Source: Deltaproteobacteria bacterium
GTDB taxonomy: Bacteria; Desulfobacterota; Binatia; UBA9968
DNA: 17,700 nucleotides
Assembly: GCA_016183145.1 (NCBI GenBank)
Contig: JACPFE010000134.1
Span: 1 to 17,700, forward strand
Direction: 5' to 3'
Below, piece after piece: positions 1 to 6,258 of the stretch. Under the pieces are notes generated by a model, which made no database searches, had not been told where the DNA came from, and saw only the letters and a list, made by a program, of their open reading frames with translations. The first letter of the stretch is position 1. The number at the start of each line of letters is the position of its first letter. The translations under genes and the position numbers were made by a program.

Positions 1-69
1 ACTACCGCCTTTTTGTTTTAAAGTGACCTTACGCTTGAAAAGAGGTGGAAAGGGATTCATAACTTTCTC

Positions 70-1131
70 ATGCCACTCCGACGGAAAAAGAAAAGATCGC
101 GGCTTGCTCAGTTCAGTTACGCCTTGCGCTACCGCGTCGGCGAATATGCGGTGCGAGGATTTATCGCCGCATTGCCGCTGATTCCATACGGGTTGCTCCT
201 TCGCTTCACGAACTTGTTGGCGTGGGTCGCGTTCGGGTTTCTGCGGACGTACCGGACCCGCATGGAGGAAAATCTAGTTGCGGCGCTGGGCCAGGAGATC
301 CGCGCGCCCAACGAGCGCAAGGCGTTGGTTTGGCGCGCCTGGAAAAACTTTGCCCGCGGCGTCCTCGATACCACCGCGGTGATGCATTTTTCCAGAGAAG
401 AAATTCTCGCGACGGTGGCGGTGGAGGGCGAAAAACATCTAGAGCGAGCCCTTGGAAAAGGGCGTGGGGTGCTGGCTTTAAGCGCTCACTTGGGAAGCTT
501 TACGATGATCGGGGCGCGCCTGGCGGCGGGCGGTTATCCCTTCAGCGTCGTCGTCAAGCATCCGAAGGACCGTCGTTTTGCCCAATTAATCGACGAGTAT
601 CGCGCGCAGATAGGAATTCGCACGATCTCCGCAAAACCGCGTCGGGAAGCGGTCCGCGGAATATTAAAGGCGCTGCGTGAGAACCGCATCGTTATGATGA
701 TCGCCGACGAGTTCAAGTCCGGCGACGTCATGGTCGACTTCTTGGGGCTAAGAGCACCGGCGCCGCGAGGGCCGGCAACCCTGGCGCTCCGAACCGGCGC
801 CATGACTTTGCCGATGTTCGCGACTCGTCAGGCCGACGATTCAGTGGTCCTGACCATTGGCGAAGCGATCGAACCGGTTCAATTGCCTGACCTTGAGGCC
901 AGCGTAACCGCGACCACGGCCCTATATACGGCTTGCCTCGAAGCGGCGGTGCGCCGTTACCCCGACCAGTGGAACTGGCTAGGGTTGCCCCGCGAAGACA
1001 GGATCTCGCGCCATGAACTGTGGCGCCGGATCCGCGCCCAGCGCGGCGGCGGGAAGCGCCGCCATCGCGCGACGACGCAAGCCAAATCCCCCGGCGAGTC
1101 GCCTGCTGACCACAATAAAGAAGTCTTCTAG
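70..1131 (+). CDS. LpxL/HtrB-like lysophospholipid (lipid A) acyltransferase family protein
   Basis: A 353-residue protein of the LpxL/LpxM (HtrB/MsbB) acyltransferase family. These are inner-membrane enzymes that add a secondary acyl chain to lipid A or a related lipid. The N-terminus is very basic (MPLRRKKKRSR) and is followed by a hydrophobic segment at about residues 30-58, suiting a membrane anchor. The acyltransferase block starts at about residue 132 with the active-site histidine H140 in SAHLGSF. Other family signatures are an IADEFKSG stretch near residue 226 and YPDQWNWLG near the C-terminus, matching the family's YPEQWxW ending. The family motif is H-x4-D/E, but here the acidic position is T145. 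The ATG at 70 gives a normal N-terminus; a purine-rich stretch lies 15-25 nt upstream, too far for a good ribosome site. The C-terminus has a basic, disordered tail. Substrate is not determinable. Family assignment is firm, activity is not. Confidence 0.88.
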   Translation: MPLRRKKKRSRLAQFSYALRYRVGEYAVRGFIAALPLIPYGLLLRFTNLLAWVAFGFLRTYRTRMEENLVAALGQEIRAPNERKALVWRAWKNFARGVLDTTAVMHFSREEILATVAVEGEKHLERALGKGRGVLALSAHLGSFTMIGARLAAGGYPFSVVVKHPKDRRFAQLIDEYRAQIGIRTISAKPRREAVRGILKALRENRIVMMIADEFKSGDVMVDFLGLRAPAPRGPATLALRTGAMTLPMFATRQADDSVVLTIGEAIEPVQLPDLEASVTATTALYTACLEAAVRRYPDQWNWLGLPREDRISRHELWRRIRAQRGGGKRRHRATTQAKSPGESPADHNKEVF

Positions 1132-1229
1132 GCCGCTGAAATAGGCTCGTTTGCCAATTACCTCGCTCGAACGACTTAAGACGGTTAAAGCGGCCGGATA
1201 GATCGCGAAGTGCGAGGCAGGCTGCCTGC

Positions 1230-1829
1230 TCAGAGCTTCGAGTCGAAGCCGGGGCTGAGAATGCCCTTTTTCTCCGTCTCCTCCAGATAACGCATGAAGC
1301 GGTATTTATTTTCCAACTCGTCGAGTCTGAGGGGAGGAAGATTTTTCGGCTGCCCCGGATCAACTTTTGCGGCGATCAGCGTCAGTTCACCGCGGCGCCA
1401 CGCACTGACGAATTCGGCGCGGAAATCTTCCGGGGTATCGACCCAGATTGCGTGTTTGTAGCCGGCAGCTCGAGCGAGGGCCACGGCATCGGCCACATGG
1501 GAGGCCGTGGCGGTGCCGCCGGAGGCTTCGTAAACTCCGTTGTCGAAGAGCAGATGAATGAGGTTGCCGGGGTTTTGCAGCGCGATGGTCGGTAGACCGC
1601 ACAGGTTCATGAGAAACGCGCCGTCGCCGTCGATGGCGATCACCTTGCGCTGCGGCAAGGCGAGGGCGAGGCCGGCGGCGATGGATGAAACCAGCCCCAA
1701 CGTTCGGGTTTTTAAGTTGCCGTCTCCTGGTCTTACCGCCCACCATTCCCGCGCGCCCCAGCCCGTGCAAACCGCCAAAGCGTCTCCCGCCTCCGGCGCA
1801 ATCGCCTTTAAATAATCGTAACGCTGCAT
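1230..1829 (-). CDS. Thiamine-diphosphate decarboxylase beta subunit (sulfopyruvate/phosphonopyruvate decarboxylase family, ComE-like)
   Basis: A 199-residue protein corresponding to the C-terminal, cofactor-binding half of ThDP-dependent 2-oxoacid decarboxylases. The ThDP/magnesium motif is clear: GDGAF at about residues 68-72, ending with DNGVYEASGG about 25 residues on. The N-terminal MQRYDYLKAI and the following LAVCTGWGARE resemble the beta chain of sulfopyruvate decarboxylase (ComE) and the C-terminal half of phosphonopyruvate decarboxylase. Its ATG lies inside the stop codon of the upstream alpha gene (TAATG, one shared base), so translational coupling is expected. The two chains together give about 366 residues, the size of a single-chain phosphonopyruvate decarboxylase. 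The likely reaction is decarboxylation of a short 3-substituted pyruvate; the actual substrate is unknown, and no coenzyme M, sulfonate or phosphonate genes are visible nearby. The gene converges with the acyltransferase gene. Confidence 0.85.
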   Translation of the reverse strand: MQRYDYLKAIAPEAGDALAVCTGWGAREWWAVRPGDGNLKTRTLGLVSSIAAGLALALPQRKVIAIDGDGAFLMNLCGLPTIALQNPGNLIHLLFDNGVYEASGGTATASHVADAVALARAAGYKHAIWVDTPEDFRAEFVSAWRRGELTLIAAKVDPGQPKNLPPLRLDELENKYRFMRYLEETEKKGILSPGFDSKL

Positions 1830-2332
1830 TATTTCACCCCGAGGACGCTTTTAGTGAGAAGCACGGCGACGGGTTTTTTGGAGTCTTCAGCGAGAATTTG
1901 CGCGCCGCGAAGCGTGTCGTCGATCTCGTCGCTCTTGCGCAGAATATAGCTGCGGATGCCCAGGGCTTGCAGCACGGGCTCCGTCACCGAGCCCAGGGTG
2001 GTAAAGCCGCGATCGCCGATATCGCCGGCGTAATAGATCAAGAGTAAAGTCGGGATTTGAAACTGCAACGAGGTGGTGGTCAGCGCGTTGCAACTGTTTA
2101 AAAAACCGGCGTTTTGCATAATCAGCGCGGTTTTTTTGCCGGCGAGGTAGGCGCCGGCGCAGATGCCGATGCCTTCTTCTTCCCGGCAAAGCGGCACATG
2201 CTTGAGCGCGCTATCATGCTCGACGGCGCGGATGACCTCCACCATTTTTTCGTCGGGGAGGGTCGCCACGAAGTCGATCCCCGCCTTTTTGAGACCGTCG
2301 ACGATCGCCGCGGCGCATAGTTTCGGGTCCAT
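1829..2332 (-). CDS. Thiamine-diphosphate decarboxylase alpha subunit (sulfopyruvate/phosphonopyruvate decarboxylase family, ComD-like)
   Basis: A 167-residue protein forming the N-terminal (pyrimidine-binding) ThDP domain. The open frame runs up to 2491, but I place the start at ATG 2332 (MDPKLCAAAIVDGLKKAG). The residues upstream are low-complexity and unlike the family, while MDPK gives the usual N-terminus. Visible family features are DFVATLPDEKMVEVI, then CREEEGIGICAGAYLAGKK, which holds the conserved glutamate that activates the cofactor, and a MQNAGFLNSCNAL segment. Its stop overlaps the beta-subunit ATG by one base, so the pair is a two-gene operon likely to make an alpha/beta complex in the cytoplasm. 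A GGAAA stretch about 17 nt upstream is at best a weak ribosome site. The family is sure, the substrate is not: sulfopyruvate, phosphonopyruvate or another small oxoacid are all possible. Confidence 0.83.
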   Translation of the reverse strand: MDPKLCAAAIVDGLKKAGIDFVATLPDEKMVEVIRAVEHDSALKHVPLCREEEGIGICAGAYLAGKKTALIMQNAGFLNSCNALTTTSLQFQIPTLLLIYYAGDIGDRGFTTLGSVTEPVLQALGIRSYILRKSDEIDDTLRGAQILAEDSKKPVAVLLTKSVLGVK

Positions 2333-2411
2333 CAATGCTATTTTGTTTCCGGCCAGTCTTTCCCTCGGTGAAAATCCGCCGCCCCTGAGAGCTTGGCGTT
2401 CTTTAAAGCGC

Positions 2412-2427
2412 GGGCGACGAGTCGCCC
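2412..2427. repeat. Perfect short palindrome in the leader of the decarboxylase operon
   Basis: GGGCGAC, a 2-nt spacer GA, and GTCGCCC form a perfect 7-bp inverted repeat. It lies 80 nt upstream of the decarboxylase alpha start and about 4 nt downstream of the likely transcription start of that operon. With a 2-nt spacer the practical hairpin would be shorter. No T-run follows on either strand, so it does not look like a terminator. It may be an operator or simply a small dispersed palindrome. Confidence 0.4.
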
Positions 2428-2437
2428 CTCTCGCCAC

Positions 2438-2467
2438 CGCATACTGCGAACGCGACCAGGTTGTCAA
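2438..2467 (-). promoter_or_regulatory. Candidate sigma-70 promoter for the decarboxylase operon
   Basis: On the minus strand a consensus -35 box TTGACA (2467 to 2462) is followed after 18 bp by TATGCG (2443 to 2438). Transcription would start near 2431, leaving a leader of about 100 nt before the alpha-subunit ATG. The -35 is perfect, but the -10 matches only partly and the 18-bp spacing is one over the optimum, so this is tentative. It is divergent from the promoter at 2506-2533. Confidence 0.35.
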
Positions 2468-2505
2468 GCCATGTTGGCTGGAATCTGACACGCGAGCGTT
2501 TGCTC

Positions 2506-2533
2506 TTGACAGAGAAACGGCACGCCATATAGT
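2506..2533 (+). promoter_or_regulatory. Strong sigma-70 promoter of the GcvH-like gene
   Basis: TTGACA at 2506-2511 and TATAGT at 2528-2533 are separated by 16 bp, a near-consensus housekeeping promoter. The transcription start should fall around 2540, only about 10 nt before the ATG at 2551. No Shine-Dalgarno sequence lies in that interval. The message would therefore have a very short or nearly absent leader. Confidence 0.6.
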
Positions 2534-2550
2534 GATCGGCGTAAACGGGC

Positions 2551-2937
2551 ATGGCGGAAAAAGAAGTCAAAGTCAGCGAGAAACATGTTTGGGTCGGCGT
2601 GGAAGACCAACATGTCTACTTGGGACTCACCAACTACATCCAAAAGGAACTCGGCACCGTCATTTCCATTGAATTGCCGGAGGTCGGCGATAAAATCGAA
2701 GAGGGTGAGATGTTCGCCGAGCTTGAATCGGTCGCCACGGTTCATGAGCTGGAATCGCCGGTGTCGGGCACCGTGCTTTCGGTCAATTCGGATTTGGAGT
2801 CTCGGCCCTCGATCATCAACGAAGACCCGTACAATGACGGCTGGCTGGTCGAAGTTCGGTTGACGGATCTTACCGAGCTCGACGCGCTCATGGACATGGA
2901 TGAGTACTATCACTTCGTCTTTTCGGACAAATCGTAG
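2551..2937 (+). CDS. GcvH-like protein lacking the lipoyl-lysine
   Basis: A 128-residue protein that aligns along its whole length with glycine cleavage system H protein, the small lipoyl carrier that shuttles the aminomethyl group between the P, T and L proteins. Matching segments are HVWVGVEDQHVYLGLTNY, ELPEVGDKIEEGE, SPVSGTVLSVN and INEDPYNDGWLVEV. The lipoylation site is changed: where the family has ESVKAAS with the lipoyl-lysine, this protein has E59-S60-V61-A62-T63-V64-H65, so alanine replaces the lysine (codon GCC, 2734-2736). No gcvT or gcvP is in the window. It follows a strong promoter with almost no leader, and its last 38 nt overlap the next gene. It may be a non-carrier paralogue, for example a scaffold or decoy for lipoyl enzymes. 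The fold assignment is firm; a normal glycine-cleavage role is unlikely. Confidence 0.85.
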   Translation: MAEKEVKVSEKHVWVGVEDQHVYLGLTNYIQKELGTVISIELPEVGDKIEEGEMFAELESVATVHELESPVSGTVLSVNSDLESRPSIINEDPYNDGWLVEVRLTDLTELDALMDMDEYYHFVFSDKS

Positions 2938-3652
2938 GTTCTCTTTAACTGCGCCCGCCCTCGTCCTCTTCTCAATATTAAGCTGGCTGCCGGCGCACGG
3001 GTCGCAAGCTGGCCCGCGCGCATCGGAAGGTCATGATCCATTCGCCCGCGCCCGGGCCGAGATGATCGAACGCGACCTGCGCGGTCGCGGCATCAAGAAC
3101 GCGCGGGTGCTGGCCGCGATGGACGCCGTGCCGCGCCACCTCTTTGTGCCCGAGCCGCTGCGCGCCGCAGCCTACGAAGATCGACCGCTGCCGATTGGCG
3201 CCGGGCAAACCATCTCGCAACCCTATATCGTCGCCTTCATGACCGAATTGTTGGAGCTCAAGGGAGACGAAAAGGTTTTAGAAATCGGCACCGGCTCGGG
3301 CTACCAAGCCGCGGTGCTGGCCCGGCTCGCACGCGAAGTGTGCTCCATTGAAATTCTCCCGGCGCTCAGCGAGCGGGCCAGAGAGGTTCTTTTGCGGCTC
3401 GGCTTCGCCAACGTTCACCTTAAAGTGGGCGATGGGTTTTTCGGCTGGCGGGAAAAAGGACCGTTCGACGCGATTCTGCTGACCGCGGCGGCATTGCGCG
3501 AAGGCGGACGGTTGGTCATGCCGTTGGGCGAGGAACGGCGGGCGCAGCGATTGATGCGGTTCACAAAAACCGGAGGCAAACCAGTCGCCGAGGATCTTAC
3601 CGCGGTGCTCTTTGTGCCGCTGACGGGGGCGATTCGGGAGGAGGCGCGCTGA
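2900..3652 (+). CDS. pcm: Exported protein-L-isoaspartate O-methyltransferase with internal deletion
   Basis: A 250-residue SAM-dependent methyltransferase of the PCMT family, which methylates isoaspartyl residues in damaged proteins to start their repair. Family blocks are MIERDLRGRGI, AMDAVPRHLFVP, LPIGAGQTISQPYIVAFMTE, the SAM motif VLEIGTGSGYQAAVLARL (about residues 126-143), VGDGFFGW and FDAILLTAA. The ATG at 2900 adds a basic NRR stretch and a hydrophobic run ending SWLPAHGSQA, a convincing Sec signal peptide. The enzyme is therefore probably periplasmic, unlike cytosolic E. coli Pcm. Between LLTAA and GGRLVMPLG about ten residues of the usual helix (TAAPPEIPxxLxxQL) are missing, an in-frame loss near residues 197-201. 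It overlaps the GcvH-like gene by 38 nt at its start and the septum gene by 56 nt tail-to-tail. The family is sure, activity is uncertain. Confidence 0.87.
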   Translation: MSTITSSFRTNRRFSLTAPALVLFSILSWLPAHGSQAGPRASEGHDPFARARAEMIERDLRGRGIKNARVLAAMDAVPRHLFVPEPLRAAAYEDRPLPIGAGQTISQPYIVAFMTELLELKGDEKVLEIGTGSGYQAAVLARLAREVCSIEILPALSERAREVLLRLGFANVHLKVGDGFFGWREKGPFDAILLTAAALREGGRLVMPLGEERRAQRLMRFTKTGGKPVAEDLTAVLFVPLTGAIREEAR

Positions 3653-3974
3653 GCGCTGCGGTCCGGCTCTTTCTTGGCTGGGTCGAGGAAAAGCGATAGA
3701 TGACTTCGCCGGGGCGCACTAGATTGAGCTCTTCGCGCGCGACCTGCTCCAGATAAAGGTCGTCGGTGCGCAGCCGCGAAATGCGCTTGCGCAGGGCCTC
3801 ATTTTCCTTTTGCAGACGGTAGTTGTTTTCATCCAGCGTGATTTTCTCGCCTCGTAAGCGCCATAAATGAATCGCGCCCCGCTCTCCGACAATAGTGTAT
3901 ACGAAGAGCAGGAGGATTAGCGCCGTTAAGAGATAGAGCGGCCAACGGCTCGATATCTGCGCGAGTAACTTCAT
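3597..3974 (-). CDS. ftsB: FtsB/DivIC-like septum formation initiator
   Basis: A 125-residue bitopic membrane protein of the septum formation initiator family. FtsB and DivIC join FtsL and FtsQ in the divisome and control septal peptidoglycan synthesis. It has a short cytoplasmic N-terminus (MKLLAQISSRW), one transmembrane helix at about residues 11-28, a periplasmic coiled coil at about 38-72 rich in E, K, L and R, and the conserved YLEQVAREELNLVRPGEVIYRF segment that ends the core domain. After that comes a 30-residue basic and proline-rich tail; this tail is what overlaps the 3' end of the isoaspartate methyltransferase gene on the other strand. There is no clear ribosome site. It is divergent from enolase, a frequent neighbour of ftsB, though usually the two are co-oriented. 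Family confident, symbol by analogy. Confidence 0.82.
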   Translation of the reverse strand: MKLLAQISSRWPLYLLTALILLLFVYTIVGERGAIHLWRLRGEKITLDENNYRLQKENEALRKRISRLRTDDLYLEQVAREELNLVRPGEVIYRFSSTQPRKSRTAALSAPPPESPPSAAQRAPR

Positions 3975-4052
3975 CTGCGCGGGTGAAACGGATAGAAATA
4001 TATCATAATTTATGCTTTTCTGCTGTTATCTGATTTTTATTGGGGGCGGGTG
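3975..4052. promoter_or_regulatory. AT-rich divergent promoter region between ftsB and eno
   Basis: These 78 bases separate two divergent genes and are far richer in A and T than their surroundings. On the minus strand TATGAT and TATATT-like hexamers lie 20-40 nt before the ftsB start. On the plus strand candidate -10 sequences (CATAAT, TTATCT) precede eno. No pair of boxes is good enough to name exactly. A purine run GGGGGCGGG just before the eno ATG may act as its ribosome site. Confidence 0.4.
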
Positions 4053-5339
4053 ATGAAAATACAACGGGTGCATGCGCGCGAAGTTTTGGATTCTCGGGGA
4101 CAGCCTACGGTGGAAGTCGAAGTGACGCTGAAAAACGGTGTCATCGGCCGGGCCACGGTTCCCTCCGGCGCTTCCACCGGCGTCCATGAGGCCGTGGAGC
4201 TACGCGACGGCGGCAAGCGCTTTTTGGGCAAGGGGGTCGCCCGTGCCGTCGCCCATGTCAACGAAAGGATCGCGCCGCGGTTGCGCGGCAAAGAAGCGAA
4301 AGAGCAGGGAGAGATCGACCGGATCATGGTCGATCTCGACGGCTCGCCGAACAAGGGTAAACTCGGCGCCAACGCGATCCTTGGAGTCTCTTTGGCGGTC
4401 GCTCACGCCCAGGCGCGCGCTCAAGGCATTTCGCTGTATCGCTATCTCGGCGGCGCCGCGGCCAAGACCCTACCGGTGCCGATGTTGAACGTGCTCAACG
4501 GCGGCGTTCATGCCGACAACAACGTCGACGTGCAAGAGTTCATGGTCGTCCCCTACGGCATGAAGAGTTTCGCCGAAGCGCTGCGCGCCGCCGCGGAAAT
4601 TTTTCTGACTCTAAGAAAGGTCTTGCATGATCGCTCGCTTTCCACCAGCGTTGGCGATGAGGGCGGTTTTGCGCCTCGGGTCAAAAGCAACGCCGAAGCG
4701 ATCGAGCTTCTGCTGGAGGCGATCATGCAGGCGGGGTATCGGCCGGGACTGCAGGTTGCTCTGGCCCTGGATGTCGCCTCCAGCGCGTTCTTTGAGGACG
4801 GCAAGTACGTTTTCCAAAAATCCGATGGATGTGCGCGCGGACGAGAGGAAATGGTCCGGCTCTATGAGGATTGGGTGAGGCAATATCCGATCATTTCCAT
4901 CGAGGATGGGTTCGCCGAGGACGACTGGGACGGTTGGCGCATGATGACCCAGGCATTGGGCAAATCCATTCAGTTGGTCGGCGATGATATTTTCGTCACC
5001 AATATGGCCCGGCTCCAGCAGGGCATCGATTCCGGCGTCGCCAACTCCATTCTCATAAAGGTCAACCAGATCGGTTCGCTCACCGAAACCCTCGAAACCA
5101 TGGCGCTGGCAAAGAGCGCCGGCTACACGACGGTGATCTCCCATCGCTCCGGCGAAACCGAAGACGTGACGATCGCCGATCTCGCCGTGGCGACCGACGC
5201 GGGTCAGATCAAGACCGGCGCTCCCTGCCGCGGCGAGCGCACGGCGAAATACAACCAGTTGTTGCGAATCGAAGAAGAGTTGGGCAAGCGAGCGGTCTAT
5301 GCCGGGAAAAATGCTTTTCGCATCCGGCGTGGGAACTGA
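4053..5339 (+). CDS. eno: Enolase (phosphopyruvate hydratase)
   Basis: A 428-residue enolase of normal bacterial length, converting 2-phosphoglycerate to phosphoenolpyruvate in glycolysis and gluconeogenesis. Signatures in order are AREVLDSRGQPTVEVEV, PSGASTGVHEAVELRD, LGANAILGVSLA, MLNVLNGGVHADNNVDVQEFM, VGDEGGFAP, ALDVASSAFF, SIEDGFAEDDWDGW, LVGDDIFVTN, LIKVNQIGSLTET, SHRSGETEDVTIADLAVA and IKTGAPCRGERTAKYNQLLRIEEELG. All metal ligands (D in ALDVA, E in SIEDG, D in VGDD) and both catalytic residues (E in VGDEGG, K in LIKVN) are present. A GTG three bases upstream at 4050 is possible, but ATG 4053 gives the standard MKIQRVHAREVLDSRG start. The last 41 nt overlap the start proposed for endonuclease III, so the two genes are probably one transcript. 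Function is certain. Confidence 0.98.
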   Translation: MKIQRVHAREVLDSRGQPTVEVEVTLKNGVIGRATVPSGASTGVHEAVELRDGGKRFLGKGVARAVAHVNERIAPRLRGKEAKEQGEIDRIMVDLDGSPNKGKLGANAILGVSLAVAHAQARAQGISLYRYLGGAAAKTLPVPMLNVLNGGVHADNNVDVQEFMVVPYGMKSFAEALRAAAEIFLTLRKVLHDRSLSTSVGDEGGFAPRVKSNAEAIELLLEAIMQAGYRPGLQVALALDVASSAFFEDGKYVFQKSDGCARGREEMVRLYEDWVRQYPIISIEDGFAEDDWDGWRMMTQALGKSIQLVGDDIFVTNMARLQQGIDSGVANSILIKVNQIGSLTETLETMALAKSAGYTTVISHRSGETEDVTIADLAVATDAGQIKTGAPCRGERTAKYNQLLRIEEELGKRAVYAGKNAFRIRRGN

Positions 5340-6105
5340 GCGCGCGCGCTCTGCTGCGGCGTCACGGCGGGGAGTTCGCCGGCGCAAGCGAGAGACGCTC
5401 GAGGAAAAAAGTACCAGGGTCAACGCCATCTCGGCGCGCTTAGCCCTGACCTATCCCGATGTCGAGTGCCCGCTGGCCCACCAAAACACTTTTGAGCTTC
5501 TAGTCGCCGTGATGCTCTCGGCCCAATGCACCGACGCTGCGGTCAACAAAGTCACCCCGGAGCTTTTTCGCCGCTATCCCGATGCGGCGGCGCTTAGCCG
5601 CGCTTCCACTCGCGAGATCGAAGCGCTGATCCGCACTCTCGGCTTGTTCCGCGCCAAGGCGAAATCCCTCCAACGGTGCGCCCAACAATTGGTTGATGAG
5701 TTCGAGGGCCAAGTGCCGGCCACGATGGAAGAGTTGACGAAGCTTGCTGGCGTCGGGAGAAAAACCGCCAACGTGATTCTCGGCCACGCCTTCGCTACTC
5801 CCGGCATCGCCGTGGATACTCACTGCAAGCGGCTTTCCAATCGCCTCGGGCTGACCCGTCAGCAGGATCCGACAAGAATTGAGCGCGACCTTAATCGCCT
5901 GCTGCCGCCGGAGCAGTGGACCGGTTTCTCCCACCGGTTGATCATCCACGGCCGACGCGTCTGCCATGCGCGCAAACCAAACTGCGGTGGCTGTGCGCTG
6001 CGGCAGTGGTGTCCATCGCGGGAGATTGCCGCGGCGTCAAGCGGGCGTCGCCGAAAGCGCCCGCGGCGGCAATGGGCCTCTGCCTTGGTCCGGCCTCCAA
6101 GCTGA
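5299..6105 (+). CDS. nth: Endonuclease III (DNA glycosylase/AP lyase)
   Basis: A base-excision repair enzyme that removes oxidised pyrimidines and cleaves abasic sites. Key parts, numbered from the 5299 start, are LLVAVMLSAQCTDAAVNKVTP, the helix-hairpin-helix LAGVGRKTANVIL with the Schiff-base lysine K155, the catalytic aspartate D173 in VDTHCKR, and a complete 4Fe-4S ligand set C222-x6-C229-x2-C232-x5-C238. A basic C-terminal tail (GRRRKRPRR) of about 25 residues follows and is not part of the core. The protein is 268 residues from the first ATG, some 50 longer than E. coli Nth. The true start may instead be ATG 5311, or GTG 5329, which would cut the overlap with eno to 11 nt; none has a strong ribosome site. 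Residues 1-40 lie outside the conserved fold. Confidence 0.95.
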   Translation: MPGKMLFASGVGTERARSAAASRRGVRRRKRETLEEKSTRVNAISARLALTYPDVECPLAHQNTFELLVAVMLSAQCTDAAVNKVTPELFRRYPDAAALSRASTREIEALIRTLGLFRAKAKSLQRCAQQLVDEFEGQVPATMEELTKLAGVGRKTANVILGHAFATPGIAVDTHCKRLSNRLGLTRQQDPTRIERDLNRLLPPEQWTGFSHRLIIHGRRVCHARKPNCGGCALRQWCPSREIAAASSGRRRKRPRRQWASALVRPPS

Positions 6106-6258
6106 GTTTGTGAAGCGCATGCCTGGGAAAAATTCGAGCGCCGTGCCGAGCGCGGTATACGGCATTGAAACTTTTCGCCTCTGTGCCTTCGCTCCTCCAG
6201 GCTTACCCCTCGATTGACACAGTGCCGTGATTCTTCCTCGGACCGTGAATTATCCGGC

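Noticed and set aside
1217..1229. GCAGGCTGCCTGC palindrome at the end of the decarboxylase beta gene
   Set aside because: Only about a 5-bp stem and no T-run on either strand, so not called a terminator.
1829..2491. Longer decarboxylase alpha subunit starting at 2491
   Set aside because: The extra 53 residues are low-complexity, overlap the likely promoter and lack family likeness; ATG 2332 gives the normal N-terminus.
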